Assembly (NCBI GenBank): GCA_035041965.1 | Contig: JAPYMA010000554.1 | Location: forward strand, 1-64,000 | Source: Anisakis pegreffii | Lineage: Eukaryota > Nematoda > Chromadorea > Rhabditida > Anisakidae | DNA: 64,000 nt | Reading direction: 5' to 3' | In this document: positions 24,914 to 39,079 of the stretch, piece after piece | Position numbering within the stretch: position 1 is the stretch's first letter | Layout of the letters: each line of letters opens with the position of its first letter | Made by a program: the position numbers and the translations under genes | The notes under the pieces: model-generated | The model's database searches: none | What the model was told of the DNA's origin: nothing | Seen by the model: only the letters and a program-made list of their open reading frames with translations

Positions 24914-27900
24914 TTAGGCGATATCGGTTGTGAAAAAATTCGAGGAGCCAGCTTTAATCTTTGTTCGATTCACCAAAATTTTAATCGATCCACTCAAATC
25001 AGCCGATATGATAACATCGCCATGTAACTGACGTTCTTGCAAGCTCTTCAAATGCACTCCCGTCTCATAGCGACGTTCTTCAGCCCCATAACGGCGATGT
25101 TCAAGCAGCGATAGGAAAAGTTGTGGCCGTGGAGCGAATATTGCTGCCGATACACATGCCGAATGACCTGAGAACAATCAACTCTTTTCTCAGCAATAAA
25201 ATGAAGCGAACATTCGCCAAGTTAATTTCACCAACACCAAACATGTACCCCACAGATACACACATATACGTAGGAATACTTCAAATTTAACCAAACGATA
25301 CTACTCAAATAACGCACCACAAATTTTTGGCGAAAAATAAACTCAATTCACTAACACAGAAACGATATGTCTCTCCAGAGAGTGATAAAATAAATATCAT
25401 TGCGAAACAACTGAAACTTGTGCAGCTGAATAAATGAATGATAGAATAATCAACGATAAATGAACGAACATCGAATGCGTTGCCACGAGTCATTTCGATC
25501 CTTCCTGACGGACAAGGACGACGGTAAATCCGCAGTTGTCCACACGTACACATACCTATCTTCACTTCCGCACACTATATGCTTACCGTCTGGTGAGAAC
25601 GATGCTCGAATTTGACTTCTTTCATTTTGCGCACCCTTGAATTAATGTGTTCATCACATAAATTATTCAACATCATAACAGCATTAAGCAAATATCATTC
25701 GACATGACATTGCGAGTAATGCTTTTGACATTTTCTTATGAATAAACGACTCGAATTTTTTGTAAACTCCGATTTTCAGTCATATAATGTTTTTTTAGAC
25801 CGTTTGAAATAAACGCTTCAAACAAACGCTTTTTTCAAAAACCGAAATAAAAACCGTTTGAACAATAATCAATAGATACACAAAACAGTCGTACAGTACA
25901 ATGGATGAGAACAAATTATGTCAAGAAATAACCTTAAACTTGCAAGTGAGTGCCATATCACGCAGATCGTACATTCGAATTCTAGAATCATTCGACGTCA
26001 CCAGCAGTTTATCTCCATGGACAGCCAGTCCTGTTACCTGAACAAACAACAACATATTTACAATCCACTTTCCTCTGAAATGTCACATTCTTGTTTCAGT
26101 TTCGCATGAATAATACAGAATATCATCGATTAATTTGAAGTGACTTACAACAAATACAAATAATATCACAAGAACAGAAGTAATCTAATCTGCAAATAAC
26201 CAAACGCACCTTATGACCCCTTGCATTTTTACCTCTCGTCGAACGCACATCAATGACCGTATGGTATTTAAGTTGGTCAGTTGAATAGAAGAAGCATCTA
26301 CCATCGTAAGTGCCAACCACAGCAAATCGACCGTTTTTCACGAACGCTATCGCTGTTATGAACTTCACCTGTTCAACTTCATTCCAGAGTGCCACTTTCT
26401 TATCGGGAATATGCCACAACCGCAATTTACCATCCAATGAACCAGACAAGAAGTAGCGATCATCCTTCAACATTACAATCCGATTATTACTCATTAAGAA
26501 AGATACGATAAACATCTATTTTTAGTCAATCATTTTAAAACGACGAAAAGCACCACAAAAAGTTGACTCAATTCTCTGCATCAAAAAAAAACAAAACAAG
26601 ATTAATAACCTTGGGCATAAACGCAATACACGTAACGAAATCCATGTGCTGGAAACAGCAAAGACATTCAGGTCTAGAAACATGCCACAGCTTAACGGTT
26701 CGATCCATGCCCGACGATAGAATGAAATAATTACGTGACCACGACAAATCAAGCACATCGGCCGTATGACCACGATATGTACACAACGGTTTTGGTGCCA
26801 TCACAGCGCAACTCTCGTTGCTCGCCTCTTCGTCATGACATTCGGACGATTCAATACTTTCACCTAACTGAAATCATTTCATAAGAAATAAATCAATTGT
26901 TCCATTCAAAAACATCAATTTGACGATAATCATCATATGAAAGTAAATTCAGCCAAATTCGTCGACTTCATGAAGCCATATTGCGAGCATTAGTCAATTT
27001 CAACCAATGAAACTTTTTCGATCAAATATCACAGGGATAAAATAACTTGTTTAATTAAAAAAATATCACAAGCAACGATGATCTAAATGATGGAACAATA
27101 TCGGAGTGCACATCAAAAAGATAATATAATAAGATGCAAAAAAACGGTATTCATAAACAGATAGGTGTTGGATGAAAATGAAAATAACCGTTGTAGATGA
27201 TGAACGGAAGTCATCTTCGATCTGCTGCATCGCTTTTTGCAATGAATGCTCACCCAACGAAACAGAAGACGTTTTCTTGGATCTCGAGTTATATTTTTCA
27301 CGCATCTTATTGAAATAAGATAAATGATTGCGTAGTATCCACACACGTATTATGTTGTCTTGACCGGCCGTGGCCAATAAACGACCACATAACGAGAATC
27401 GCATACACCATATTGCACCCTTAAAAACTACTATCTCTTACTGCTAGAGAATTTACATTAGGTGTTAACCATTCAAATAGCATAATACTGATTTAAAAAA
27501 ACTCAGCTCATAAACAATCTCACGATCAGTAATAATCAGAACAAGAAAGGTGATACAACTAGAAATGTGAATCATTTTATGAGAATAATCATTCTTCATA
27601 ACGATGAACGACACCGATGATAACAATGAATGGTGTTGGAAATCGACAAATTTTTTTGACGGTCGCCGACCGAATACCGCATTATCAATAATGCACAAAC
27701 CGTATGCTCATTGTTCAGTTCTTGCACGAGTCGTGTTCCATCGAAATCAAACGGTCCTCTTTTGGCGCTTTTTGGCCTCACAATAGGTGTGCTATCGATA
27801 TTACCAGTTTCGTCTTTTTCGCTCTCATTGCAACTCTCTTCCTCTTCTTTCGGTAGTTTCGATACGGCTCCGCTGCAGAAAATTCTTTAATTTTACTCGT

Positions 27901-30900
27901 AAGCAAATAAATTATCCTCTTTACTACATCTATGTTCCGATTATAACTGAATATGATAGTACTCGTCCATTAACAATCGCTGTTAAAAACATCACGAATA
28001 GTTGCAACACTAAACATTAGCACATTGCCCTTCAGCCAATATTTCATATTTTCACTAAAAATTCCATTCTACACATCATAACGTTAAACGCTGACAAATT
28101 AAAACAAAACTTAATAAATAATAAAATATCCGACGGAAAATACGAAAAAGAAACTGACAGTAAATATGCAAAGGTGCATAATTTCAATCGAACAATTAAA
28201 ATGATGTTAGTCGGCAAATAATAATAACAGCATCGAATACAATAAAGGAGAACAAATCTTAAAGAATAATTCACCCTGATGAAACCACATGCCTCGCTCT
28301 TGAAAGAGCACCACGAAATAGACCAGATGCATAACTGCCGTATTCTTTCATCAACGTTGTTGCCCGCTCCAAACCACCTGCATTCGCTAATGTTTGCGAC
28401 GCTGTTTCATCTTCTTCTGATCTCAAATTTCATTCTCCATTGATTAAAAGATTAAAAACGAACGGATCTGCTACAAGCAGCTTATTAGGAATTATTCATA
28501 ATGTATACGAAAGTCACAATTGCTAAATAAAGAAAGTATATTTCAAATCTATCTGCCCATACATTCCATTCAGTGGCAATTTTTAATTTATGATTCACGG
28601 ATGCGTATTCATGATAATTCACCCTTTTTCAGTACGTTGATGTCCTTTCATACTCATTCGTCGTTCAACGTCTCTTGTAATTGGATCAATGAATGCTTGT
28701 GGGGATACGGTTACCGGTTTCTTCAAAGTACCATCCGCATTCGGCGATTCTCTCGTTAATGTATCATCTTTCTTTGCTTCAGACTTCTTCTGAAATTACC
28801 TTTCTGTGATCAAAGCTTTATATTCCACTTGGAATTGCCAATACCTTCACATTAACAATCATACTTTAAAAATTACCAATTTTGAGAGATCCATACACAA
28901 ACAATACAAACAAAATAATTCAGCATCCAATTCGAAACACGAGTGCAATTCAAGCTCAAAATATGCGAAGCAACGATGAAAGAACCTCATTATCACCATC
29001 AGAAGGTGTTAAACAGATATTGGTTTGATGTTGTTGTGCTGATATACTGAGATTATCTGTTTGAATTACAGTGGATGGCACGTCTGATGACGGACTAGTG
29101 CCACTGGATACGGACGGGATGAGTATGTTTTTCGCGTTATCCACTTTCTCGCCGTTCACTGATGGAATACGTTCCACGTTCAGTGCAGTCGTGTAGGGCG
29201 TATCGCTAGCTGACGACTCGTCTCTGAAATACTAGCTGCCTTGCGTTGAATCAAGCGATGATGAAACAATATGAGGCTGACATTAGTAAATGATCAACTA
29301 AAAATGCAACCTGAGTGGTTCATCGTTAAGAATGGACGATGTGATTTGATGAATAATTCCTTGCGCGTCACTATTTCGTAAATCTTCCTCACCGCCATCC
29401 AACGACAAAAATGAATTCAAATCTGCTGAAGTATTTGCCGTGTTGTCGTTTGATGATTCTCTCTTCAATGAATTACTTTTGTTCGCTGATGGTGGAGGAA
29501 ATGGACCGCTTTTCATGGACTTTGCTAAACTCAGACCACGATCCAGTGAGTTCGTTTTGGCATGTCCACGGCGATAAGTAGTGGACAATTCATTTGTTAA
29601 TGAGGACGACGCTGGAACGGCGCTGAAATCGAGAAATATTACCGCTTTCGGTCGAATGAAACCGCAATTATCACTTATCGTTAGCATTTTCCCGCTTGAT
29701 ACATTTCAATGAAAACATTTTTATTCAATTCGAATCTTTCAACAATTCATTGATCCTGGACATCCTATCGCTCTACTACAGACACTTCTAATCGATTCAT
29801 ATATTTCCAAAAAAAAAGCAAAATCATGAAAAAAGGATACTGCTTATAATCACTCTTCAATTCATCTTAGAAGAGAAGACTGCACCAAGTCACAAAACAG
29901 GCTGTAAGAAACTTACTGTGCTGGTTTACTGATTGGTTCTGGTTCAGTTGTAGATGCTAGCATAGATGGAGACTTTTCAGAACTGAAAATGAATGAATCT
30001 TGTGGAACTATCGAGTTATTCAACGATGGAATCGAGAGATTATTTTCAGGGGAACGAAAATAGTTTTTTTTGGGTGCATCAACAAATTCACTTTTTGCTC
30101 CGTAGTGTGTTCACCACTGGTTAAAATAATCAATAATCAGTTGAGCACCTTTCAGAGACGATGGATGCGATCTGTTGTGGTGGAAGAGCAGCAGGTAATT
30201 TCAGAGCTGGATTTCGTGGGGGTAATGGTGGTGGTATCGATGTTGGCGGCGGTAACGGCAACTTCCTCGGTGATTGAGGAGGGGGTGATTTGGGTAAAGG
30301 AGGCGGCGGTATTGATGGCGGTTTTATGGCGGATAATATCGGTGGATTGTGGGTGGATGACTGAGATGATGCTCGTTGGGTGGACGACGTTATCGCACGA
30401 TCACTATCAGCCGTCGGTGAGACTAACGGCACACCTCTGAATGATTTACGACATTATTTACAACGATAAATACTTCGCGCAGTGAGTGCATTACCAATCA
30501 CCAATTGTGCGCATGCCTATCAGTTCAGTATCATCCTTCTGCTGATCACTTACACTAATAACTATTACGACTTCTTTCCATGAATGTTTATATTCCCTTC
30601 AGCTCAGTAACTTTGTTCAATAGCTTCGAGGCATCCAAAGCAATAATTCATCTTTCAAACAAAACCGTTTTGTCTACAAACACTATTCTCTGTCTCTTTT
30701 CAACTTTTACGGAATAAATCCCACCTTTCACATTTCTTCTACAACAAATTCTGCCTTGTAAACTAATGCTGCACAAATACTGATTAGAAAACGTGAAGAA
30801 TATTAATAGCGCAGTGTTGGTAAAACGCAAAAAAAAGGAATAAAGCTTTGTGGAAAAAATCGAAAAGATTCGCAGAAAATTTAATATCAAAACTAACGTT

Positions 30901-31913
30901 AAGTACTCAGCGGATTGAACATTTGGATTAAACGCCTTCGTACTGAGTGAATCGGATGGAAAGAAGGGTCCAACGTTGACCGATGAGTGTTCCATAAGAA
31001 GATTACGACCCCATGACGCCAAAGAAGCACTTTCACTGGTTGGTGCAGTTTCTTCTTCGATCGATGACGCGTCACCCAGCAAAATACCACCACAGTTCAT
31101 AGTTACACCACTTGGGCCAAACTCACTTCGCATTCGACCGCGAAGAATACTCAAACGACCACGACGTGAAACTGATGACGATGATGGCATGTCACCCGTC
31201 TGAACTGTTCTCTTTATTAATTATAATCATATCCGCTTAGCTTAGCGTAAGCATTCATCCACTGGCGACAACAGTTACAGAAGCCGAAATCGAAATCATT
31301 TCAGCAAGGCAGGTTTATCAACGACGACACGTGATCACGTCAACGTTTCATGAAAGAATCTCTTCAATTTGATGTGAAAGCAAATGTGAAAATTACTTGA
31401 AGACCATATACAAATCAACCTCGAATTGCTGCTTGCACAATTCAGAGACGCCATTAAATCAACAATATCACGTGTGTGCATATGGTTTGCCTCAATTCGA
31501 AACAACAAATAACAAACCTTTGGTACATATTCACGAACGAAATAAATTTGAATTCCAGAAATCGAACGGCGAATTATCAAAATTTACAGGCGTAATGGAA
31601 ATAACATAAGGCGTATTTCACGCACGATATATACCTTCGTGATTTTTGGAGATAACGGTGAGCTGTAATTGATATAATTAGAAGTGGATGGTTGTTGAAT
31701 GATCAGCTCAGAGCGCTTGTCGATTTCATCGATTAGTGCTGATTTAACGGGTGTTGTTTGTAGTGTTTGTGCGGGTGATCTGATTATTGCTGAGTGATTA
31801 CTGCCTGATATTTTGTGACCGTTGCGCATGCACGATAACCGCCTTCGATCCTCTAAAGGACCCAGTCCATCCTCGGCATCTTCAAATTCATCACTACTAC
31901 TTGACGACGACAT
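24914..31913 (-). CDS. WDR44: WD-repeat protein 44 / RAB11-binding rabphilin-11 homologue
   Basis: Fifteen exons join in phase for 3231 nt and 1076 residues: 31635-31913, 30907-31199, 30149-30436, 29917-29982, 29311-29622, 28986-29223, 28623-28789, 28275-28421, 27701-27872, 27189-27419, 26610-26867, 26210-26464, 25933-26037, 25470-25635 and 24914-25167. The N-terminus is acidic and serine-rich (MSSSSSDEFEDAEDG), followed by a proline-rich block at about 191-287 with PPPPLPKSPPP. KRGPFDFDGTRLVQEL then leads into WD repeats (about 654-1070): LLATAGQDNIIRVW, YRGHTADVLDLSWS, CCFQHMDFVTCIAF, FLSGSLDGKLRLW, LLVTSNDSRIRMYD, IVCGSEDRYVYVW. These match WDR44 almost motif for motif. WDR44 binds RAB11 on recycling endosomes and tubular ER contacts; C. 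elegans SYM-4 is the nematode counterpart. The protein is longer than human WDR44 (913), with the extra length in the disordered N-terminal half. An acceptor CATTTCAG 35 bp before the ATG suggests trans-splicing. Confidence 0.95.
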
Positions 31914-34545
31914 TATCAAGTAATAGGGAAGAAAACTTCAGACTCCTGAAATGTTCTCCGAGTTGTCAACGTTAAGTGGTATTTTCAAGCTCATCCTCTT
32001 CACATTAGAAATGAGATGAACAAAAATTAGAAGACACACATACGCACATACCCGATTATGCAATGAGCACTGCTCAGTGGTTTAATCAAATCCAATAATA
32101 AGATTTGCGAATACATTCAGATGGACGATAATAGCATAACCGCAAGAATACGTAGATAATAATTTAAATGTGTCAACCCATCAATGAAATAATACATCAT
32201 CACATAATGAAATCAGCGCTGCACTAATCAATAGGCTAACAGCCATAGAAATACCCACAAAAACTGCTAATATATAGACTGCATTAAAATGAGCACGATT
32301 TGCTTTTATCCACGAACACACTCAATACTTCATTATGGCACCACACACTCACACACCAGTCCAGCGCTGCTCTGCTCTGCATGCACGGCCAAAGATCAAA
32401 TTCTAGTCGTTTTGGCACGGAACAATCAATATTCGCACGACTACCACTGCTTGATCAATATAGTAAATATGTTTGAGGACTATCAACTTAGCACGATCGA
32501 AAAGATTTGTGTTTGTTACTTGCAAAATGATCTATTGGTTATGATGAATCGAAATAAATTTTAAAAATAGTTTATTTATCATGTTTATATTAAAGCTTTT
32601 ATTGTTTCGCGTTTGCTAATTGTTTACTGTTACAAAAATTTCTTAAAGGTTGAAGTTGATCATGGAAACAATCTTCGGAAAGAAAATTAACAATAAATAA
32701 ATTGAGAAATATTTTCTAGCGTTCACGACTGGAACAACTGCGATTCACCGGTCATAAAACACATCGAATGAAACGTGTCATCGAGAATGAATCAATGAAT
32801 CATACAAAATATAATCAATCTTTATCGAATAATTCAAAAAATCAAATTAATATATATATAACACAAAAATAGTGAAAACGACTACAATAATGACACCACA
32901 CTTCATAAATATTTTTCTGATATGCTAAACCGATAAAAAATTACAATATTACAAAGTAACACGTGTATATATACACACACCATCTAGTAAATATGTTATA
33001 TCTGCGATCTTTAGTCTCGATTATTGTTAACAGTCGATGAGATTATTTATTCTGACGAGATAACAAATGAATTAAGGTAACAGCAAATAATTAGCATGTA
33101 TTAAAATTTGATTATGCATAGTAACAGGCCAATCAAATTTAAAAAAAACTATTAATAATAAAAAGGCATAAAGTTGTGAATATCACTCATCGTCAGGCTA
33201 GTCCTCCTCGTTATCAAACTTCTTCACACCGGGTAGTGCTTCAACAAGAACCGTAACACTTTAAATAAAGCATTCAATCATCCTTGTTACAACGACTCGA
33301 TGTTACATTGTCACATATTTGTCACGAGATTACCTTACAATTCAATAACTTCAAAGGATGAGCACTCAAACTCAGTCAATGGATAGACTAACAAATTAAT
33401 ACACATTTCTACACAACCATTCGTCTCAATAGAGCAAACTTTCAATTGTCAACAAACAATTCGTGAGTACTGAGAATGAATTTTCGATTTTTTGTAAAAC
33501 ACCTTTATTGATCGACCACTCTGAGTTCACATTTCAAAATGAACAATACAGACTTCTACGTGCATCACACCACTGATTAATTAGCAAATAAATTTCCGAG
33601 AAGTCGACAACTCAACTTTCATAAAACAAATTTCGTTGATAGTGCAGTGTGATTTGCAATGAAAAGCTAGGAGTGAAGTCGGACACCTCAATCAATAGAA
33701 TACAACAGTGAGAAATGAGCAAGGCATTATAGGAGAAGATACTCAAAGAATTGACAAACTAAAGAAAATGAGGACGAAAAAAAAGAAAATTCCAAAAGGA
33801 AGTACAAGAGAAAGAGAAGTTGTTGTGAAATATTGCAATGTTTTCATAGGAATGAAACGCTGCCAGACAATACAAGCTTGAGGATATTCGGATTGATAAA
33901 TTGTCTATACCACCATCAACTATTCAGACTGACGTGCGGTAATAAGGTTGTAATAGAAAATGGATAATCTTAAAAAATCTTTAACAGCTGAGTGCTAAAA
34001 ACGTTGCAAAGGATGTAAGAAGAAGGACCGAAAATTGAAATTAAACATGCAATAAGCTTCTCATAAAGTACGATTAATGCTAAGTTAAAATGACTGACTG
34101 AATTAACTTCAAACGAAATACTTTCATTCTCACGAACAGATTTTGCTACTTTTTACATTATGGTTGTAATTATGAGAGAACTTCACTCATCTAATAACAT
34201 AATTTCGATGTGAAAATTCAATTAAGAAAACCACGAATTCTCACAAATATTGTAACTGAATTTCCTACGACTCTTTTTGCATTGTTCGATGAAAGAAACA
34301 GAATCTTGACTGAGTTCCTCTATAAATTTATAGCGAATCGACACTCAAAACGTATATGCCACGGAAAAGTGCTGCTCGATTCATTTCATAAGTTTTCTCG
34401 GGCACTGTTTCCTTGATACTGAATAAAGCTCGATAAAACGGAAATGACACCACTCGAAATAAATATGAAGAATATAGAACAACTCAAACTGTAAAAAAAT
34501 TCCAGATCTTGGAAAATTAAAAATGAAAACTGCTCGAAAATATAA
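31914..34545. other. Spacer between IDH3B and WDR44
   Basis: 2.6 kb of mostly AT-rich sequence. Apart from the possible terminal exon at 33198-33258, no coding is supported. The frame at 32289-32564 (plus, 91 codons) has no recognisable domain. Confidence 0.4.
33198..33258 (-). CDS. Possible terminal exon of an unidentified small gene
   Basis: After an AAAG acceptor the minus strand reads VTVLVEALPGVKKFDNEED and a TAG, with a charged acidic end and balanced codon use unlike the surrounding AT-rich sequence. The required phase (two bases from the preceding exon) does not fit any donor seen in the IDH3B last exon, so it is unlikely to be an alternative IDH3B end. No upstream exon could be traced between 33260 and 34545. 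Weak evidence; it may be chance. Confidence 0.25.
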
Positions 34546-36979
34546 TTACAATCTAAAATTATCAATGACAGCATATGCGAAATCTGACGTTGATGCATAA
34601 CCACCTAAATCACGAGTACGAATTTTACCTTCCAATAACACTTTCTCGACAGCTTTTCTCAAAGCATCGCCATATTCTTTCAAATGCAAGTGGTTTAGCA
34701 TATTTGCACAACTGAGTATCATTGCAGTTGGATTTGCTATCTGTCTGCAAATATCATCAGATTCACAATAAGAAATCATTTGCACTCGAATGAGTAACAA
34801 TGAGTACACTTTCAATAAATAAGCAAACAATAAATGTATGAATGAAACGAATCATACCTTCCGAAAGCATGTTGGAAAGCATGTGGTGAGCCAGGCTCAA
34901 AGATGACAAAATTCGAGCCAATCGACTGCCCCGTCACAATACCGGCACCACCGACCAAACCAGCAGAAAGATTATCAACGATATTGCCGTAAAGGTTCGG
35001 CATTACCATCACATCAAACTGCTCTGGTTTCGATACGAGTTGCATGCACGTATTGTCGACTATCATTGAATCGAATTCAATTCGAGGATACAAACGAGAC
35101 ATCTTAATATCAATATCGTTATTCATTCGTGTTCATTGCACATCCTTTATGCGTATCATTCACAAGTGACAGCAAATTATGTTGTGACTTCTTCAAGATT
35201 GCTGCACTTAGATTTTTGCTATAAAAGAACTGATAATTCGTGATAGGCTAGGATGAAAATCATTAAACTATGCTCCACCGTATTTCCAATTCGAAACTGA
35301 TGCTGTTTTTAATCAAACTATGGCATGTTAGTTCAAAGTCCTTTCATGAGGACTTTTTTCAAAATGATAATTTGATGCTTCAAAAAAAAATATTTTGATA
35401 ACGGCAACCTGAGATATTATGCCTGAATCCGCTAAGACAGAACTGTGATACGGTCAACTTTCTTTTCATAGACTTTTTTTTGAAACACCAAACAAGCAAT
35501 GATAAGCACTGGAGAACAGAAACGAACCTCCCTACAGCTGTTCAAAAAGAGTCCATCGCCAAGTTTCATTATATTCGCTTTATGCACAGCCGTCACTTTA
35601 CGCCTTCCATGCTTAGTAGCATAATCAAAGGCAAATTTCGCGATACGATCACACTTTGTTCGTGTCATTATTTTAAGGCATTCAATAACGCCTGGCACCA
35701 ATTCATGTTCCAGCGATGAGTATTCACCTTCGGTTTGCTCACGAACGATTATAAAATCTAACTTTTTATTGTGTCGCGTTTTGATTCCATCGAAAGTCTG
35801 CAATTTAAAGATGAGAAGGATTCACGCAAACTTCACTTTTACTCCGAAATCTATGGAAATTTGCTTCAGAAAGGAATACTTTCCGTTGTTAAATGATCTT
35901 TTGCGAAGACTTTTCAGCTAAAATTATACGACACAATCAAAATCACAAACTTAATTTATTGATAAGAAACGAAAGCTAATAGCAATCAATAGCAATAACT
36001 AACTCTTATATGAACAACGTTAGCGAATAAATCCAATTCACGTTTTAATCGCATATTTAATCCTTGCAATTCCGACTTTGTTGAGCCCAATCCACTCTCT
36101 TGAATGACGCCTTTCAAAGCCACATTATTGTTCTTTGATATTGAGCTGAGCGCTTCTTCGATTGTTTGTGAACGAGTGTAATTAATTTCACTGCAAATTT
36201 GTGAAGAAAACTGAATACAATTACGCGATAATATGCAACTGAATTAAGTTCACAAGCATATCTGCGGTGCTACGACAGTCATAATCAATACATTATTCAA
36301 GTTGACCTAGAACAATTTCATAAATGTAGAACTTCCTCGAAAAACTCATAAGGACTGCATAACTTCAAAAAATCGAAATCACTGACCTCAAGAAAACTTC
36401 CTCGAAGTCCAAAGGGATACCCGTATTTCGAACGATTTCTTCAACTGCGTAGATTAACTCCGGGCCAACACCATCACCGGGAATTAACGTTACCTTCAAC
36501 CGGTGAGTTTTTGGTTCACCGGCTGGTTCACGCTGCAAAATTGTCCCTTGAATATGCTTCTCTTTATTTATTCATTTAATCAGCAGTTACAACTCATTAT
36601 GAGTTTGTGCCTCTTTTATTACCAATATCACATTCTTTCTTCCTTGGCATCCTTCTTTCCACGCAGCTAATAGTAATAATAACATTGTTGGGAATCATCT
36701 GCCTTCATGAAATTCTAATTTCGACTATTGATTTGGTAAACATAGAGGTTTTCGGTTAATCTCCCATATTGCTCAATGATTTCTAAGGAGAGGGATGTTT
36801 TCTTGTATAATCAACTCTTAAAGCCTCTGAAGAACAACGAGATAACTGAAATGATAAAAACTTACTTTGGCTGCAGTGATGCAACCTCGTTTAGATAAGT
36901 TGAGCAATTCAGACGCGAAACTTCTTCGCAAAGCAACACGTCCAATGAGACTACAGCCATGGCTCAGCATTTCGATCAT
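34546..36979 (-). CDS. IDH3B: Mitochondrial NAD-dependent isocitrate dehydrogenase, beta subunit
   Basis: Six exons: 36866-36979, 36387-36532, 36004-36190, 35528-35797, 34858-35102 and 34546-34744. They total 1161 nt and 386 residues, about the length of human IDH3B. A basic leader ([20 protein letters not shown]) fits mitochondrial import. Family motifs follow in order: [11 protein letters not shown] (about 55-65), [47 protein letters not shown], the signature [19 protein letters not shown] (about 276-294) and [15 protein letters not shown] with VDN rather than the alpha-type NLYGDILSD marks a regulatory beta subunit. The enzyme converts isocitrate to 2-oxoglutarate in the TCA cycle as an alpha2-beta-gamma complex. 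The acceptor TTGTTTAG lies five bases before the ATG at 36979 with no upstream exon, a good candidate for spliced-leader addition. An in-frame ATG at 36970 could also start. Confidence 0.95.
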
Positions 36980-39079
36980 ATACCTAAACAACACATAACA
37001 TTCAACGCTCATCCTATATGTATGATTCAACTTGTCCAATAAATCCCTATTATAGTTTCGTTAATTGAAGAACATCACGAAAAAAAACAGTTTCGGTACT
37101 TTTGCTGATAACGGGCGCCATCACAGATGCTTGTGTGCTCATACGCTTCATACTTAAGTCGAGGAAGATGCGTTAGCCTCATCCCTGGGCTAAGCGTAAG
37201 TCTAAGCTTAAGCATACTCCTGATTTGACTTCGAATTGCATTGATACACATGGGGCAAATGGTAATCTAAGCACATGTGCGCAGTGGCGCCCGTTATCAG
37301 CAAAATTGTGTTAGATTCAATACTGTATGACTACGTAAAGACATCAAATGAACGTGCAATATGAAACGTTTCAAAATTTTGTTACGAATGTCAAACTTGA
37401 TCAGATCAGTGAATAAATATAACGACAACGTATTTACACAGAAACTTCTCCGTCAACAAAATTTTCACATGGTTTGGAAGCGTTTTGCCACTCATCTTGC
37501 TAGCATGAACGCGCGCGTAGGCACGCAAACGCATCCAGACTAGGGTTTGCATAGGATCCCGGGATTTGAGTCCTGATCCCGATCTCGTGATTCAAGTTTT
37601 GAAAAATCTCGGGATCTCAGGGTTTGATGAAGCAGATCAATTTGTATGAATTTTGATAGTATGCCCATCTTGAAGCAAGCCTTAATCATTCCCATCTCAT
37701 TCATATGCAGTCATCTTTGTTGTTTGCTATCCATCATTGATGAATGGTCAAGGAAATGAACGCAAGTCAAACTAATGGCATGATCAACGACAGCTTGATG
37801 AGCTTTTGCTTATCACTTCATTGAACATTCAACTGATTATTCTGCTCTTCATTAGTTTATGTCAACATTACTTCCACGCATATGTATTTAGTTACGTTTT
37901 GAGGCGATGATACTATGGTATGAAGAAGTCATGCGAATAAATGTATACGTTAATACTCATTTGTACAAATGGGCATACATAATCATTTAAACGTTTCCAA
38001 TTTCTATTTCTGATTTGTGAGTTATTACAGAGGAAATTATGTGGTAGAAATGCTACCTTCATGTTGCACCGGTTTTTGAGCATCAGAAAATAATATTGTA
38101 TGTAATGAAATATTATATTTTGGGAAACAATCTGAGAAAATTTAGAACATTTGAGGAAAATTATTTTATAATATTCTAGATAATATAAAAAGCAATTTGA
38201 ATGATTCTCGAATATCTGGGGAAGCTAGTTTTGAATATGTATCAAAAATTCATAGGAACAATTTGAGAGAGTTCTTCAGAAATTTTCGAGGAAAAAATTC
38301 TCCGGAGGAATTTGAAGAATATTCCGAAAAAATGACCAAAATCTTGAAAAAATTCACATGGTAATTCCGCCATATACCCATCAGAAGAAATGCCCACAAA
38401 TGAAAAAGCCGCTTAGAGGACTGTTTCCGATTCGTCGAAAGTTTGACTACGTAGGTGATTTAAAAATTGTTCGCGCTTCGCCATAACATGCTCCCGAGCT
38501 TGACACCACGAATTATTCACATGACTAATTCATGTTTTTGTGCATCCATAGGGGTCATTTTGCACGATCCTTATGCGTTTCAGGTATGACCGACTTCTTG
38601 GTAGATGGCGCCGACAAACATCAAAGAGCAGAGGTGATGTTCCCCGCTTGTAAGATGTTTCAGGGATACAAATTGACTGCGAGTGGTTGAAATTTCAGTA
38701 CAGTGTGGTAAAGTGAGAATCTGTATAAAAACATCTGCGCTTGAATGATGAAGTTTGAAAGTGGTTAGTTAACATCTGACCAGACAACTTGGTTCACTTC
38801 TGCTTGTTTCTCTTTGATTGATATCGTCAGAGGAAAGGCCATCTTCAAATCGTAATACGAACAAAATTACACGCCGATCGAGTTTGAATTTCAACGAGAC
38901 GAATAAGCGTTATGATTTATAAGCCCACGAACTTAGAAGATAAGGAGATAGATATGAAGATAAAGAGAGATTGTATAAGTAAAACGCAGATCACTGCTCT
39001 TATGCTGTTTTTCCACATAAAAACAACATACTTGCAACGGGCATGATTAAAGTATAGCTGTGTCAAGGAGAACAGCAGG
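36980..39079. other. Intergenic region with a MITE
   Basis: No gene recognised. It holds a terminal-inverted-repeat element at 37100-37305 and otherwise AT-rich sequence. Confidence 0.45.
37100..37305. mobile_element. MITE-like element with 21-bp terminal inverted repeats
   Basis: The left end TTTTGCTGATAACGGGCGCC and the right end, ending CCGTTATCAGCAAAA, are reverse complements over 21 bp. The interior of about 165 bp has no ORF. A target-site duplication was not clear. The size and structure fit a non-autonomous DNA transposon. Confidence 0.8.

Noticed and set aside
30000..30440. 146-codon plus-strand frame
   Set aside because: Antisense shadow of the proline-rich exon 3 of WDR44 (30149-30436).
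34546..34744. Alternative IDH3B last exon joining to 33258
   Set aside because: No donor of the required phase was found in the IDH3B last exon.
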